A DNA stretch of 53,851 nt from Zopfochytrium polystomum (GCA_025765615.1 JAIVFJ010000375.1:1-53851); one strand, 5' to 3'. Shown: positions 32,437-44,133, counted from the first letter of the stretch. Notes: generated by a model not told the origin, from the sequence alone. A program made the numbers and translations.

Positions 32437-33833
32437 GTTGTTTTCTCAGGACGATTATGTGTGCCAAGTTTGAAGGAATTTCGTTGGATTTTGGGTGTGT
32501 TGTGAAGGTGGTGTTGCAGCAGATGAAATGTTGGTTTGTTAGCTTGGTGTGTGTCAGGTAGTGGGGTGGTCGTTGTCTCCAATTGGGGACAAAAAATCAA
32601 AAATTAATGGTGAGGGTTGGAGGTAATCTGGTGACTCTGAATGGAAAAAGGCGTTGCTTATCACAAAGGAGAGTGATTTTGGGGTGCTGTTGGTGACAGT
32701 GTGTAGTCCCGAAGCAGGCCTTTCCAATGATAGCTTGGGATTGGCTGGGGGTATTAGATTTTGGATTTTTGCAGTAAGCAGTGTGCAGGAGCAACACCTC
32801 ACACTGTGGTGCATGGGAGCACCAACTGTGATGAGGATTTGGTGCTTTTTTTGTCACCTGGTGTATACATTGTGCGACAAGTCCACCAGAGTTGTTCACC
32901 ACCATCCACAACCAGAAGCGGTCATTTCTTTTATACAAAATTGTGACCCATCCCAATCACTTGAAGTAGAGATCAGTGGAGAATAAGGAGAATGAGCAGA
33001 ACGCATAGCAACAACAAGGGGGGCGTGCAGAACGAGTAAACAAACAGTGCCACTCACCACCACACATCACCAGCATCACTACCTGCAGAACCAACACCTT
33101 CAAGTTTTGTCCCTCACACCTCCACCACTACCAACTTCAGAGAAGACATTTCAACGATTGTTTTTTCCTGCAAAAGCGTCGTGCAACGTGCAACAGATCA
33201 GCCACATTGGAAATCGCACAAAACAACCGAAAAAACGACTGAAACGCGACCTTCTAGTTTGCCCACTTCTTTCAATCACTTTAGGCATCGCTTACCACCA
33301 CAGGAAAGAGCCACTATCACTCTATCTCTCCACCAAATGTTGTGATCCTCAACTTGTTCCTTACAGAATAACAGCTGTCCGCGTTTTTACTGTCCCATTA
33401 GCACCAAATTCATCAAAATTCGTTACTTCGAGCTCCCCACCAACACAACTCAGCCAAAACTCCACCAATTTACTTCAAACCAATTTTCCTGCATTCTACA
33501 GCTTCAGATCTATGTGGGGCTGTGATCAAGATTGCCCAGATAACCACCAAACCCAGCATGGAGAAACAGCATCACATGGGGCGGTCATCAAAAGCAAAGG
33601 GAATCCCACAGGGTATTGACTCAGCTCCTTCTTATGCACTTTTTACTTTTGCTTTTTTTTTTTTGGATGTGTGAGTAGGCTTGAACCAACACCATTTTTA
33701 ATTTTGTCCAATTGTATGAAGACTTCTGTCCCTGACTGTACATAGACTGTTGCTCGCTGTCTTCTCTGTCTGACCTATCATTTCTCCCTTTGGCGCCTTG
33801 TCTGTGTTTTCCAGGTTGACTTTGTACGGGCAG
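32437..33833. other. Copia leader remnant, rearranged LTR piece and unassigned DNA
   Basis: 32437-32768 is the complement of the copia leader between LTR and gag (compare 23930-24190). From 32770 to about 32960 are scraps related to the LTR (gcagtaagcagtgtgcagg at 32772) in the opposite orientation, so the boundary is rearranged. From about 33000 to 33833 an ORF of 190 codons (33047-33619) is open but Thr/Pro/Ser-rich and unlike any family I know. Confidence 0.45.
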
Positions 33834-33954
33834 TGCGACGGAGGTAGAGGCGGTCCAGTTTGCTTTCGCGGAGGCCTTGGAAAACGAAGTGCTTGCACAG
33901 CTACTTTCCCGTGCGGCTCCCCCAGCGACAGGCTTATCCGCCGACCGCAAGTAG
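33834..33954 (+). CDS. Orphan terminal exon of an unknown gene
   Basis: After a possible acceptor cag (33831-33833) a frame opens with helix-like composition (ATEVEAVQFAFAEALENEVL, then LLSRAAPPATGLSADRK) and ends at TAG 33952-33954. Its GC-rich, protein-like character matches host genes rather than the neighbouring transposon DNA. No upstream exon is recognisable in the transposon-derived sequence to the left. It could be the 3' end of a gene cut by the insertions, or a chance frame. Confidence 0.3.
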
Positions 33955-34473
33955 AATCAACAAAATGCACTATAGTTGCATATGAAAGGAAGTTGGTTGA
34001 TTTGCTATTTGTCGTCGTCGGGCACTCCGAGACACGGTGGTGGTGGTAGTGGGGGGAAGCAGGTTGCGGACGAGAGAAAGGGCATCAAAAATAACGAAAG
34101 AGAAAATATTGATACGTATGAATGTCGAAAGAGAGCCAGAAAGGAGTCACAATATTATCTTTAAAAGGGGAATAACGGGTGGTTTTGACAGAAACCAAGC
34201 AGGCCAAAAAGAAACTAGAAAAAACAGAGAAAATAGAAAATAGAAAGAAAGTAATGGGAGGTGGGGAGGGTGACCCAAGGCTCCATTGCGTATCCCATCC
34301 AAAAGGAAATGGTTCTGAAGGAGTGAATGCAGTAGGAGGGTGTTTGGAAGACATGTGTTGGGTTTGCATTTGGAGAACAGTGAGTGGGAAGGAAGTGGCA
34401 AGATAACAAAGGGGCAGAGCGTAGCGACAAGATGCGTGCAAGCGGAGAGCCACTGATTCGACATTGGCGCTCT
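33955..34473. other. 3' intergenic region
   Basis: Lies between the orphan exon and the stop of the minus-strand gene at 34474. Purine-rich on + (about 34080-34270). No gene is seen. Confidence 0.45.
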
Positions 34474-36402
34474 TCAATCCATGACGGCCCAGCTCACCCT
34501 GGCTACTCCGCTCGATCGCTTTTCGCCTGGACCGCCGGCGGCTTTGCCAACGCCGATCAGCGTCACCTCAGAGCCCTGCTCTGACACTTGCGAGATCACC
34601 TGCCTTGTTCGCCTCCGGCCCCCTTCGGCCCCACCCTCATTGCCCGCTCCGCTGCCACTGCGCGACTGTTTGAGGGCAGGGACGAGGACGACTGGAGGTG
34701 ACTCGACCGCCGCCGTCGAAGCAGTCGCAACTGGACCGCCTGGTCGGTGTGGCGGGGAAGGAGGGCTGACGACAAGATTTGGGCTGAAAGTGACCGTGGC
34801 GGGCCGCTTTTGCGGGCGTAAGTGATTCTGAAACAATGGTTGTGCGCGGCTGGGGCGGAGGATTGCTTCGGGTATTTGCGCCACCTCTGTTACGCCAAGA
34901 TAAGAGCTTAGACTGGATTGCACCAAGCACGTTGCGCTTTTCTTTGCGGTTGGCCAGAGAATCGGGACCTTCGTCGGTGATGGCAATGGTCACATCCCCA
35001 CCAGCGTCGGCGGCAGTCGGAGCAACTGAAGCATTCTCGTTTGACACGGCCTTTTTCTTTCGCTTTTGAATAATTGGTAGCAAAGCTCCGGCGAGTGGTG
35101 GCGATGCTACAGTCGTTTGAGTGTCCCCGATGGTTTTTGTCGTAAACGAGGTTGCTTCCAGTACGATTTTCGACGTCTTCGTCCTCTTCTTTCAAGTCCG
35201 ACATTGGAGCAGAGAATTTGAGCGGCGAAGAGCCAGAGAATGACGGACGGCGGTAGAGCGGCCCAGGTCCTGCAAACGTCGAAGTGCTTTCGAAACTGTT
35301 GTCCGTAGCTGACGCGTCGGAAAATTGCTCTTCATTGTCCGAGTCAGAATCACCTTCGCCGCTCGAGCCGGATTGGTCGCTGTCCGAGGAACGTGGAGAC
35401 GACGCAGCGCCATCACCAATGACTCCCGACTCGGCTGTGTGGTCTTGCTCTGCGGGTAAAGCTTCGCCAGCCACTTCCGCATCCTGCCTTTGCATAGTAT
35501 TTCGCCCACTCGGCGGAAGTGAATAAAACACGGAAGATCCTGGGGATTGATACGACTGAACGAGCTGGCCAGTGAGGTGTACGGTAAGATGTACTTGTAG
35601 AGGTGGATGTTATCTTTCTGCTTATGGGTTGGACCGACTCGTCCGTGGACGGCATTTCCTGCTCTGCACTGCTCGGCTGGGTGGGAACAGTTTGATTGCT
35701 TAACGACATTGGCGGAACGGGAGAGATGGGAGATGATTGCGGCGAATGTCCAGCAGCGACTGCGACCGGAACTGCGTAATAGCCAAAGGAGTACGTGGGA
35801 ATCGCAATGTACCCAGTTGTGTACTGTTGCTGTGGGTCTGGCAAGATGACCGGCCCACTTTGATGCATTGGTGACGGGGGGGTCGACTGGTATTGCGCGG
35901 TGATGATTCCGTCGCGTCGGTTGAGCGTGGCATCAGACCCAGTCCGCGGCAAAGATTCGTACATCGAACCTGAGCTTTGAACAAGGTACGCAGTCATTCC
36001 GCGAGTGGAGCCTGAAGAGGCCATGAGGAAAGGCGACGGCTGGGGGCTCTGTCTGGATGAAGCAGAGTGCACCGAGTCGGAGTGCGCAGAGCCTCCTCGC
36101 AAGCTGCCGTATGGACTGCTCGAAACCTGGGCAGGCTTTGACGGAGCCTCTTCATCGGGAGAGGAAGAGTTGGAGTTCGTCTCATCTGCGATGTCGGGTA
36201 TAAGTTGGGAGGACAAGGAATGGGTGAGGGGAGGTAACACAATCAAACAAGACTTTGACCGTACTCGAAAATGGCACTCCAGAAAGACCAGGTCTCCGTT
36301 GTCTCTCCCTCGCTTCGACACCGAGTGGCTGTGAAGGAAACCTCGCGCCAGCGAGAACTCTGCGTTCCAATGATTCAATTCTGTCGGGCGAGGTTCCGTC
36401 AC
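34474..36402 (-). CDS. Ser/Pro-rich low-complexity protein, possibly the tail of the membrane protein upstream
   Basis: Unrecognised. The sense strand encodes Ser-rich acidic sequence (DIADETNSNSSSPDEEAP near 36150-36200), then a Tyr/Pro-rich patch (TGYIAIPTYSFGYYAVPVAV, about 35755-35815). A frame change near 35500 leads to an acidic region (SDSDQSGSSGEGDSDSDNEE, about 35330-35390) and SNLVYDKNHRGHSND near 35120. Basic sequence follows in another frame (SLANRKEKRNVLGAIQSKLL, near 34920-34970), then a Pro/Ser-rich end with stop at 34474. An acceptor-like catcgcag near 36190 suggests an exon start. The gap to the membrane-protein frame ending at 36454 is small. A third frame over 36400-36240 (ESLERRVLAGARFPSQPLG) could link the two, so they may be one gene with a long cytoplasmic tail. 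Confidence 0.45.
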
Positions 36403-36453
36403 GCTGCGTCAATACTCATGCCTGATGGCTCCAATTTTTGTTCTCCGACGCTC

Positions 36454-37375
36454 TCAGCGCCATTGGTGGATGACGGGAGAGCCAAGCTCACAGTCGAGGC
36501 ACTCAAGTTGGAGCGCCTCTTCAACGCGGCCGCTTCTCCGCTTGAAACAGTCGCGTCGGACGCATGGCCCCGACGTCGAAAGCACCCCCTCCACGGACGT
36601 GGCCGCGCCGTCAGGCGACCCGTCTGCTTCGCCATCCCCGTGTGAAGCTTCGCTCTCGCTCTTGTACTTTGCGAGGCGCTTCATGCGCCGCAATCCTTTC
36701 TTCCATGGTCCGGCGTCATCGTCCTCGTCGTTCCTGGCCAAGGTTCTTGCAGCCCACAGAAGGGTGAGGACGATGCCTGACTCCCAGGACGGCGAATAAG
36801 ACGTAAAGGAGCGGAGAGGTAGAGGACGATGACGACTCGCCGTCACCACCGCCGTCGGTAGAATTTCCGGGAGTTCCACTGGATGTTACGACCGGTGAAA
36901 GGCTGCTCACATTCGCGGTGATGGTGACAGTGGAAGTGCCCGTCACGACGCCTTGCGATGCTGACTGTGGGATGGAGGTTGTGGAGAAGGTCAATGCTGA
37001 AGTCGGGGATTCCGAGGACGGGATGGATACCTCGCGAGAGGGGACAGACGCGGCGGAGCTGGGAGGAGACGTAGGGTTTGAGGCTGGGGGGCTGTCGGGG
37101 GATGTGGCGGTTGAAGGCGACTGCTGGGAGGGGGAGGCGGATGTTGGGGAATTAGAAGATGAAGATTGTGGTGGCGACGAAGTAGGAGGAGGTGATGGTG
37201 AGGCGGACGAGGGTGCTGCGGAAGTAGCCGAGGAGGAGGATTGGATTGATGGAGACTGGAGCGTGGATGAAGGAACGGAGGACGCGGCGGAGGAGGGAGA
37301 GTCCTCGGTCGCTGAGGAGGAGGAAGGTAGGGGGTCCGATGCTGGCGAAGACCGCGACGAAGGCGAGGAGGACAT
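36454..37375 (-). CDS. Single-pass membrane protein with Ser/Thr/Pro-rich ectodomain
   Basis: The chosen start is the ATG complementary to 37373-37375. About 190 residues are almost entirely Ser, Pro, Thr and Ala, like the O-mannosylated stalk of fungal wall sensors. A more structured part (TVTITANVSSLSPVVTSSGT) follows, then the hydrophobic stretch SPLLYVLFAVLGV. A 1-nt frame change near 36783 continues it as GIVLTLLWAARTLA, then charged sequence (RNDEDDDAGPWKKGLRRMKR). A membrane span followed by a basic/acidic cytoplasmic start fits a type I topology. No signal peptide is seen in this frame, but a neighbouring frame at 37360-37290 reads DVLLAFVAVFASI, so a second slip may hide it. Role as a wall-stress sensor is inference from composition only. 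Confidence 0.5.
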
Positions 37376-37446
37376 CGGTCTTCGTCTCGGCGTCAAGACG
37401 GAGTCTTCTCTCCCACTCGCTCGCTCTCTCTCTCTCTCTCTCTCTA

Positions 37447-37521
<75 letters not shown>

Positions 37522-37985
37522 TCTCTCTGTCTCTGTCTCTCGTGTGGCTGGCTGCCGGGCTTGGTTGCGGGGCTTTTCCGCTCTTGGTCTGTTTGTCTGT
37601 CTGCCCTTCAATTCAGAAAATTAAACTCTTCCATCAGCCCATTTCATTTTCGTGACGGCGGGTGGTGGATGGATGGATGGCTCCAACACCCGCCACCCCC
37701 GCCCACCCCGCCACCCCGCCACAACGAACGCCGAGAAAAAACAGTCTAACAGTAAAGTTGGATTGTCCCCGTTCTCTTTCGCCCCCGTTCCTTCCTTCTT
37801 TCCCTCCTCCTCCTCACCGCCCACCCTACACGCCCGCAAACACAGACGAACACAAAGGAGAGCAAACCCAGGAGCGGCGCGCAGAAAGATCACGCCTAAC
37901 GAACCCGACCAACCAAGCAGCCCAGCAAGCCCGCAATAGGAAGCGAAACCGTCCCTAACACACCCTGCTGCCTCCTGGCTCAACA
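37376..37985. repeat. CT microsatellite and intergenic region
   Basis: A nearly pure CT tract runs from about 37420 to 37540 just upstream of the minus-strand membrane-protein gene. The remainder up to the EB1 stop (37986) is C-rich with no gene. Confidence 0.7.
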
Positions 37986-39505
37986 TCAATAGCTCTCCTC
38001 CTCCTCGTCGATACCGTCGGCCGGGATTTCAAAGCCGTCTTCCGTTTTGTACATGATCGCCTATAGCCGCGCGGCAGGTTTAATCGCTCATTACAGAGCA
38101 AGATTGGAAAAAAAATGGAAGCTATAAACTCTCACCTGGATCTGCCTCAAGGTTTCCTCGGTCGACAGCAGCCCGTCCACGATGCCGTCTTCCCCGGCGA
38201 CGGCCACCGCATCTACCTGGCCCTGAACATAGATTTCGATCTCCCTGAGTTTTCCAAAGTAGAACTCTCTCTCCTTTTCCACCTGCTCAATAGACAGCTT
38301 GAGCTCCATAGTCTGCTGCGTCATCTCGGCGAGCATCCGCTGGTACTCGGCCTCCATCTCGGCCTTTTCCCGCTCCCATTCTTTGGCTGCTGCTGCTGCG
38401 GCCGCCGCCGCCGCCGCCGACATCGAGGCAGAGGCCGGCGCTGAGCCCGCGAGCGTCGAGCGCGACGACGACAGCGATGAGCTCCCCGCCAGCCGAGAGC
38501 TCCCCGCCATCGACGACGACGGTGACGACGGCGACACGGTAGACGCGGCGACCCGGCTCGTTGACGCAGACGGTTTCCGCGCCGCTGCGCTCCCAGCGCT
38601 CGGGATCGTCGACCGCGTCGGCGCAGCCGACGCTGGCTTGGTCGATGGCGACGGAGCTTTCGCAGCGCCGCCCACCGCGCTCCCGCGTCGTGCCACTGCG
38701 TCGTACGTCCCGCCCGGCCAGTACTGGTCCCAGTACTTTTTCATCCACTGCAGAAACTCAAGGTTGTCCTGGAATTTGCACTTCAGAAGCCGGTCGACCG
38801 GAATAGCGTTGTCGATCTTGTGGCGGTCAAAGGACGCCTGCAGGATCTTGTAATTTGCAACGTACTCGTACTCGTGCTTGGCGGTAAACTTGACCTTTGA
38901 TAATGGAACCTGGGTGAATCACGGAGGGGAGCGGTGTGTTAAGGCGAATGTGCGTGGTTATGAAAAGAAAGGGGGTGGTGCCGTGGGGCGTGGAATATGG
39001 CGGGGCGTTAGGCTCATGGTCGTGGCCTTATGGGCAGAATGGGCAGAAATAAGAAAAACAGGAGATGCGGCTTGAGGCGGCCCAGATCGTATGGATGAAG
39101 GGGAAAAGGCACGTTCGCGCGAGAGCAGAAGAGTTCAGGGACGTCGGGGCGATCGAGGCGGTTGCAGTTGGACGATCGTCGAGATCCAAGCGCAACCGCT
39201 TGGTTTTCTGTCCGTCGCCGTCGCCGTTGCCGTCGCCATCGCCATCGCCATCGCCATCGGGCCGCGCCCCGACAACTTCACCCACCACCCTAACCCTCTC
39301 TCAACACCTGTCCATCTCCCGCCTCGCGCTAGCGGCTCCCTCCCGTCATCGCCTCCTGCCCCTTCTTTCTGCTACTCACGTCGCGAAAGATAGAGTCCAT
39401 GATGTTGCAGTAGGCGGCGCCGCTCCCGCACTGCTCGACCTTTGTGTAGTTGAGCTGGCACAGATCGTTGAGCCATGCCAGCAGCTCTGTCCGCGACTCG
39501 CCCAT
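37986..39505 (-). CDS. EB1-family microtubule plus-end binding protein
   Basis: Binds growing microtubule ends and recruits partners. There are three exons on the minus strand: 39505-39380, 38909-38136 and 38060-37986, joined in phase 0 by GT-AG introns of 470 and 75 nt, giving 324 residues. Exon 1 and the start of exon 2 are the calponin-homology domain (SRTELLAWLNDLCQLNYTKV; KHEYEYVANYKILQASFD; LKCKFQDNLEFLQWMKKYWD). A Ser/Ala/Pro linker with a poly-Ala run follows. The coiled coil and EB1 motif follow (EQVEKEREFYFGKLREIEI). The last exon gives the acidic tail GIDEEEESY, close to the EEY/F end that binds CAP-Gly partners. Start ATG is at 39505. The only unusual point is Ser before the last Tyr. 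Intron 1 holds a (CCATCG)n-like repeat (about 39206-39258). Fungal homologues are Bim1 and Mal3. Confidence 0.92.
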
Positions 39506-39524
39506 TATTTCCCAATATTTCCCT

Positions 39525-39555
<31 letters not shown>

Positions 39556-39701
39556 GGCTTTTTTTGTTGTTCTCTCCCCACCCTCCACACCCTTAATTTT
39601 CATCGGTATGAACACTCGACAGCGAAGCTTATCACGATCAATTCATCCTCATCCCCCCACCGATCACTATCGTTGTCCACGCGCTTCATTGGAGACTGGG
39701 A

Positions 39702-42688
39702 ATGATTAAAAGAAGAAAAGAAAGCCTATCTCTGCTCAGCTTCAAAGAAGTAGACGAAACACCTAAGACCTGCACCCCCTTTTTTCCACTCGCGAAAATT
39801 TCATACCCGCCAATGTCAACCGGCAGCCAAGGCTTTTGGACTACGCTCCCTGTATCGACAGGTGTCGTCGGCATCCACGCCGCGCTCCTCCCCAACGCAA
39901 AGATCCTCTTGTGGGAGCGCTTCGTAAGCCGTACAAGTTCTCCACCCTGAAAGCGTCTTCCCAAATACCACTCTAACCCAACACCAATTCTCCCTTTCCC
40001 CCCAAAAAAAACAACACTTTTACCAATTTTCGACTCAGCACGGCCTGCATGCCCCGTCGCTGTACCCGCCCAACCCAAACACGTTCGTCCCGGCGATCGG
40101 CCAGAGCGAGATCGCCGCAGAGCTCAACCTCGGTGCACCCTCCGCCGCACCCGCCGCCGCCGTTCCCAAGCACGTCGCATTCAGCCCGTTCTGCGCCGGC
40201 GCCGTGCAGATGGAGGATGGCAGGTAATTTTTTATTTATTTTTCGGCTGGAGAAAACAAAAAAACGTTAGCTCTCACTCGCTGACGCGCTCCTTCCCACC
40301 ACACACCAGTATCCTCATCGCTGGTGGCGACGGCGACAATGTCGGCGCCGGGTATATCCGCGACGGCCGCCAGGCCGTGCGTCGCTACGACCCCGCCGCC
40401 GCCGCATTCACCGACATTGGCACGCTGAACCGCACGCGCTGGTACCCGACCGTGACGGCGTTGCCCGCCGGCCGATTCGCCGCCTCTGACGTCCTGGTCG
40501 TCGGCGGGCACTCGGCGTCGTACCTCCCCGCCGACCCGGATAGGTCGAACCCAACTATGGAGCTGTGGGGCGAAGGGAGGGTCAAGCGCGTGTGGGATAA
40601 CGTGGACGTGCTTGTGGGAACGGTATGTTTTGTTTTGCTGACTTGACGCTAACCAATATCATAGTATCCCTACAATTCGTACCCGCTCGTCTACGTCCTG
40701 CCGTCGAACCAGGTGTCTTTGTTTGCAGGCACAAAGGTCCATAGTCCGCCCTTCTACGCATTACTTTCCCCGAAGCTACTTTCCTCCCTGCATTTCCCCC
40801 CTCCCAAATCGCAATTCTCTGATGATCAACAACAGGCGTCCCTCTTCGACCTCTCCACATTCACCACCCGCCCTCTCCCGCCCCTCCTTTCCCCCGCCCT
40901 TGCTCCGTCCCGCTCGTTCCCGTATCTCAGCCCTGCAGTGTTGCTGCCCTTCGCTCCGGACTCGTCCGCCGCTGCAATCATGGTGTGCGGGGGCACCGTC
41001 GCGGCAACGAACGCCGCGGCAAAGGAGTGCTCCTACATAACTGTAGACGGGACGGGGACGACGATGGCGGGGTGGGTGGACGAAGAGCCGATGCCCGTCG
41101 CGAGGGTGATGGGCGACGCTGTGCTGCTTCCAGGTGATTTGCAAGCAGTGGGAGTTGGTGGTGTAGAGTGGGCCATGACAATTCCTCGTTCTGACTGACC
41201 TTTTCCCCATCCGAACGCATGCAGACGGCACCGTCCTGTATGTGAACGGTGCACAATGGGGAACAGCCGATGGACCGGCGGGCCACGGCCTCGCCAAGGA
41301 CCCTGCATTTGAGGCTGTCCTCTACACGCCAACTGCGCCGCGCGGCTCCAGATGGAGACGGTAATGGTATTCGCGACAAACAAGAACGTTTGGCTGACAG
41401 TGAACACACTCCCACTGCACGAATCATAATAACAAAAACTTGTGACAAAAACAAACACAAAAACGAAACAGTCTCGCCGCTGCAACCATCCCCCGCCTTT
41501 ACCACTCCTCCGCACTACTCCACCCAGACGGTCGCGTCCTCGTCTTTGGCTCGGACCAGCAGAACTACGCCGACCCGGCCTTGTCGCCCTTCGAGTACCG
41601 CGTCGAGGCCTTTTCCCCCGCCGTACCTTGCCGAAGTCCACAGCGGCGACCCGAACACGGGAGGCAGGCTGGAGATTGTCGACGCGCCGCGAGTTGCGCG
41701 GTGCGGAGACGCCTTGGAGATTCGGGTGCGGGGAGTTGGCGAAGGCGGCAGGAGGGTTGCCAAGGTGACCATGGTCAGGTGAGAGAGAGTGCAGTTCTTG
41801 AAGACTTGGCCTTGAGTGTATGGTCAGCGGAGGAGGGAGGACATCGGCGATGGGAGGGATGGGACTTTTAAAAGTTCGGAACGGGTGTGAGCTACTCTAC
41901 CCGCGTCGGACGTCACTGTTCGGGTGTTGAGAACCGACGACAGCCGCTTGCACTCTGGGGATCTTGAGGGTTGGAACGAGCGCGGTGCGGCACCCACCCT
42001 CCGTACAGAGTGATGGGACGCCGAAACAGGCAGTAGAACGCGCCGTCCAAGCAGTCATGATGGGGTTCTTGACGTAGGGCACGCCAGCCTGTGATAACAG
42101 TCTCCAGGAGTGTCATGGCCCTTTCCCTGGCTGTCTTCTCCCCAAAAACATTCCCTTTCTCTCTCTCTCTCGCTCCCCCGCCGCCCTCACACCCCCGCGC
42201 ATCAACCTTCCCTCACACAACGCGGACTGGCGAGTCCCACGTTTTGCCACGACAGCGGTAGCGCGTCGGGAGATAAATTGAGCGGGGTGGCGATGAAGCG
42301 CGTGAGAAGAAGAAGAAAGAAGTGGGAAACCGGCAGAGATAACAACAAAGCACAACACAGGTACTCGACGGCGACCCACTCGACAAACACCGACGCCCGA
42401 CACGTCACGCTGCGGCTCCGGGCGCCGTCGTCAACGACCGAGGCGGCGGCGGCGGCGGCCGGGGCGGTGCGCCACCCCTACTCCCGGAGGCAGCCGTCAC
42501 AGGGACGGCGCGTCCGCGAGGGGTTGACGACCACGGAGGCAGTAGAGGAGGTCACCGCCGCCGCCGTCGTTGTCGCGACGGTGCCGGAGAACGCAGCGCT
42601 GGTGCTACGGGGCCATTGGATGCTGTTTGTTCTTGACGAGCGCGGGGTGCCGTCGGTGGCGTGGACCTTGAGGGTTGTCGCAGCTTGA
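39702..42688 (+). CDS. Glyoxal-oxidase-type copper radical oxidase
   Basis: Oxidises aldehydes or alcohols with release of H2O2; the galactose oxidase/glyoxal oxidase family has a beta-propeller plus a C-terminal beta domain. Exons: 39702-39923, 40039-40223, 40310-40622, 40665-41133 (an optional 99-nt intron at 40737-40835), 41225-41360, 41472-41778 and 42361-42688. The copper and radical residues are all in place: Cys in PFCAGA (40192), Tyr in RWYPT (40443), Tyr-His in PRLYHSS (41500-41505) and His in TATHSTN (42377). The frame slips by one base in a C run at about 41608-41615, where conserved SPPYLAEVHSGDP leaves the frame; this is probably an indel error. No signal peptide is visible at ATG 39702 or 39813, although family members are usually secreted, so a 5' exon may be missed. 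Confidence 0.88.
41779..42360 (+). other. Long intron of the copper radical oxidase gene
   Basis: 582 nt, donor cag/GTGAGA and acceptor acaacacag, phase 2 (joins TMVR to YSTATHSTN). It is much longer than the other introns of the gene (42-115 nt) but has no ORF or repeat I can assign. Confidence 0.7.
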
Positions 42689-42848
42689 GTTGACGGGGCG
42701 GAATGGAGGGCTGCAGCAGAGTTCTTGACGGGTTGGGGGGCTAAAGGGCGACGGCTAGCTAATATTAATAGCTGCACAGTGCGAACAACATAAAGGAATG
42801 CTTGTGGAGGTTGGTCGGACAGACAAACAGAGAGCAGAGCGAGAAAGG

Positions 42849-42924
<76 letters not shown>

Positions 42925-42993
42925 AGGAGAGAGAGTGAGAGAGGGCGTGAGAGAGAAAGGGGAGAGAGTGAGAGAGTGAGAGTGAGAGAGAGT

Positions 42994-43024
<31 letters not shown>

Positions 43025-43778
43025 CGAGGGACAGAGCAGCCAAGAGACAACCAACATAACAACAACCCGAGCGCACCACATCACCCCTTTCTTTCTTCTT
43101 TCCTCCCGAAATTGATTGCAATCAGCGCAAGCGGCTTGGCTGGCGGGTGGCACGGCAAGCGGTGGTGGTTCGGGCTCGAGCCCCTGCTGGTTCATTGTGC
43201 TGGATGAAATCGTCGCCCGCCCATCCATGCACATGATCGTTTTTTTTTTTTTTCGTTTTGGCTCCCCCGCCCCAAAACCAGGGGATTGGCGACAAACCAC
43301 GTGGGTCACATGCTTGCGCCTGACTTGTTTTATTATTCCTTCTGTTTTTCCAGGGGCAGAACTGAGAGCGAACGAAACCGAACCCAGTGAAGCCTCCTTG
43401 CACGAGATAAGATGAAGCGACAGAGAGAAAGAGAGAAAGCAGAGAATTTTCTGTGGAACCGAAACGAAAAAAAAGAAAAAAGTTCGATTGAATTTTTCGG
43501 TGTGGGCTAATAATAATAATGGTCACAAGCCGCACTGACCGTCGATCATTGGCTCGCTCTCTCTCTCACTCTCGGTCACTCTCGCTCATTCCAGACAATT
43601 CCAGCAGACCGTCCGACTGGCGACTGTGCCCTCCAACACCACACTGGCTGTCCGATGGCGTCGTTTTTCTTTTTGGTTTGCACCTTCCGCCCCTTCGACT
43701 TTTTAATTCGTTTTTGCTCTGTTTCAGTCCCATCAACCCCTTGAACCGCACTTTGAACCAACACCACCCACCCCCACC
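42689..43778. repeat. Intergenic region with a GA microsatellite
   Basis: A GA-rich tract runs from about 42855 to 43025, pure at first and then imperfect. A T run lies at about 43240-43254. ORFs over the tract are simple Arg-Glu or Leu-Ser translations and are not genes. Confidence 0.75.
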
Positions 43779-43786
43779 TATAAAAG
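43779..43786 (+). promoter_or_regulatory. TATA box of the STF2-like gene
   Basis: TATAAAAG in cccacctataaaagggcc, 348 nt before the ATG at 44134. The C/T-rich leader that follows could contain an intron. Confidence 0.55.
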
Positions 43787-44133
43787 GGCCAGATCACTCC
43801 CATTCTCGCTCACTATCCCTCACGGGACCTTCAACCCTCACCCACTCTCCGAACCTCTCTAACAGCCCTTTAGCGTTCCCTCCGGGAGCTTCGCGATAAA
43901 CCTTTACCTCTCCGCATTGTGTGATATAGCATTTTTCCAACGCGTCACTCGTCTTCGAATTTTTGTTTCCGAGCCTCGATAACTCTCACCCCGAACTCCG
44001 ACCTTCTGCGCCACCTGGTCGAAACCAAGACAATTGACGACACTGCCGCCGCACAACAGCACCAACTGCCAAGCCCTCACTCGGAGCATCGCCACCATCT
44101 TCCGCTGAGCAACACCAAGCCTCGGGTCCGATC

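Noticed and set aside
33047..33619. 190-codon plus-strand ORF
   Set aside because: Thr/Pro/Ser-rich, no motif, lies in rearranged transposon-edge DNA. It is mentioned only as part of the unassigned stretch.
40713..41198. Separate 161-codon gene
   Set aside because: It is exon 4 of the copper radical oxidase, in frame with the exons on both sides.
42850..43030. Long ORFs of Arg-Glu or Leu-Ser repeats
   Set aside because: They are translations of a GA microsatellite in every frame and have no domain.
43519..43899. 126-codon ORF upstream of the STF2-like gene
   Set aside because: It spans the TATA box and a C/T-rich leader; composition is low-complexity Ser/Pro.
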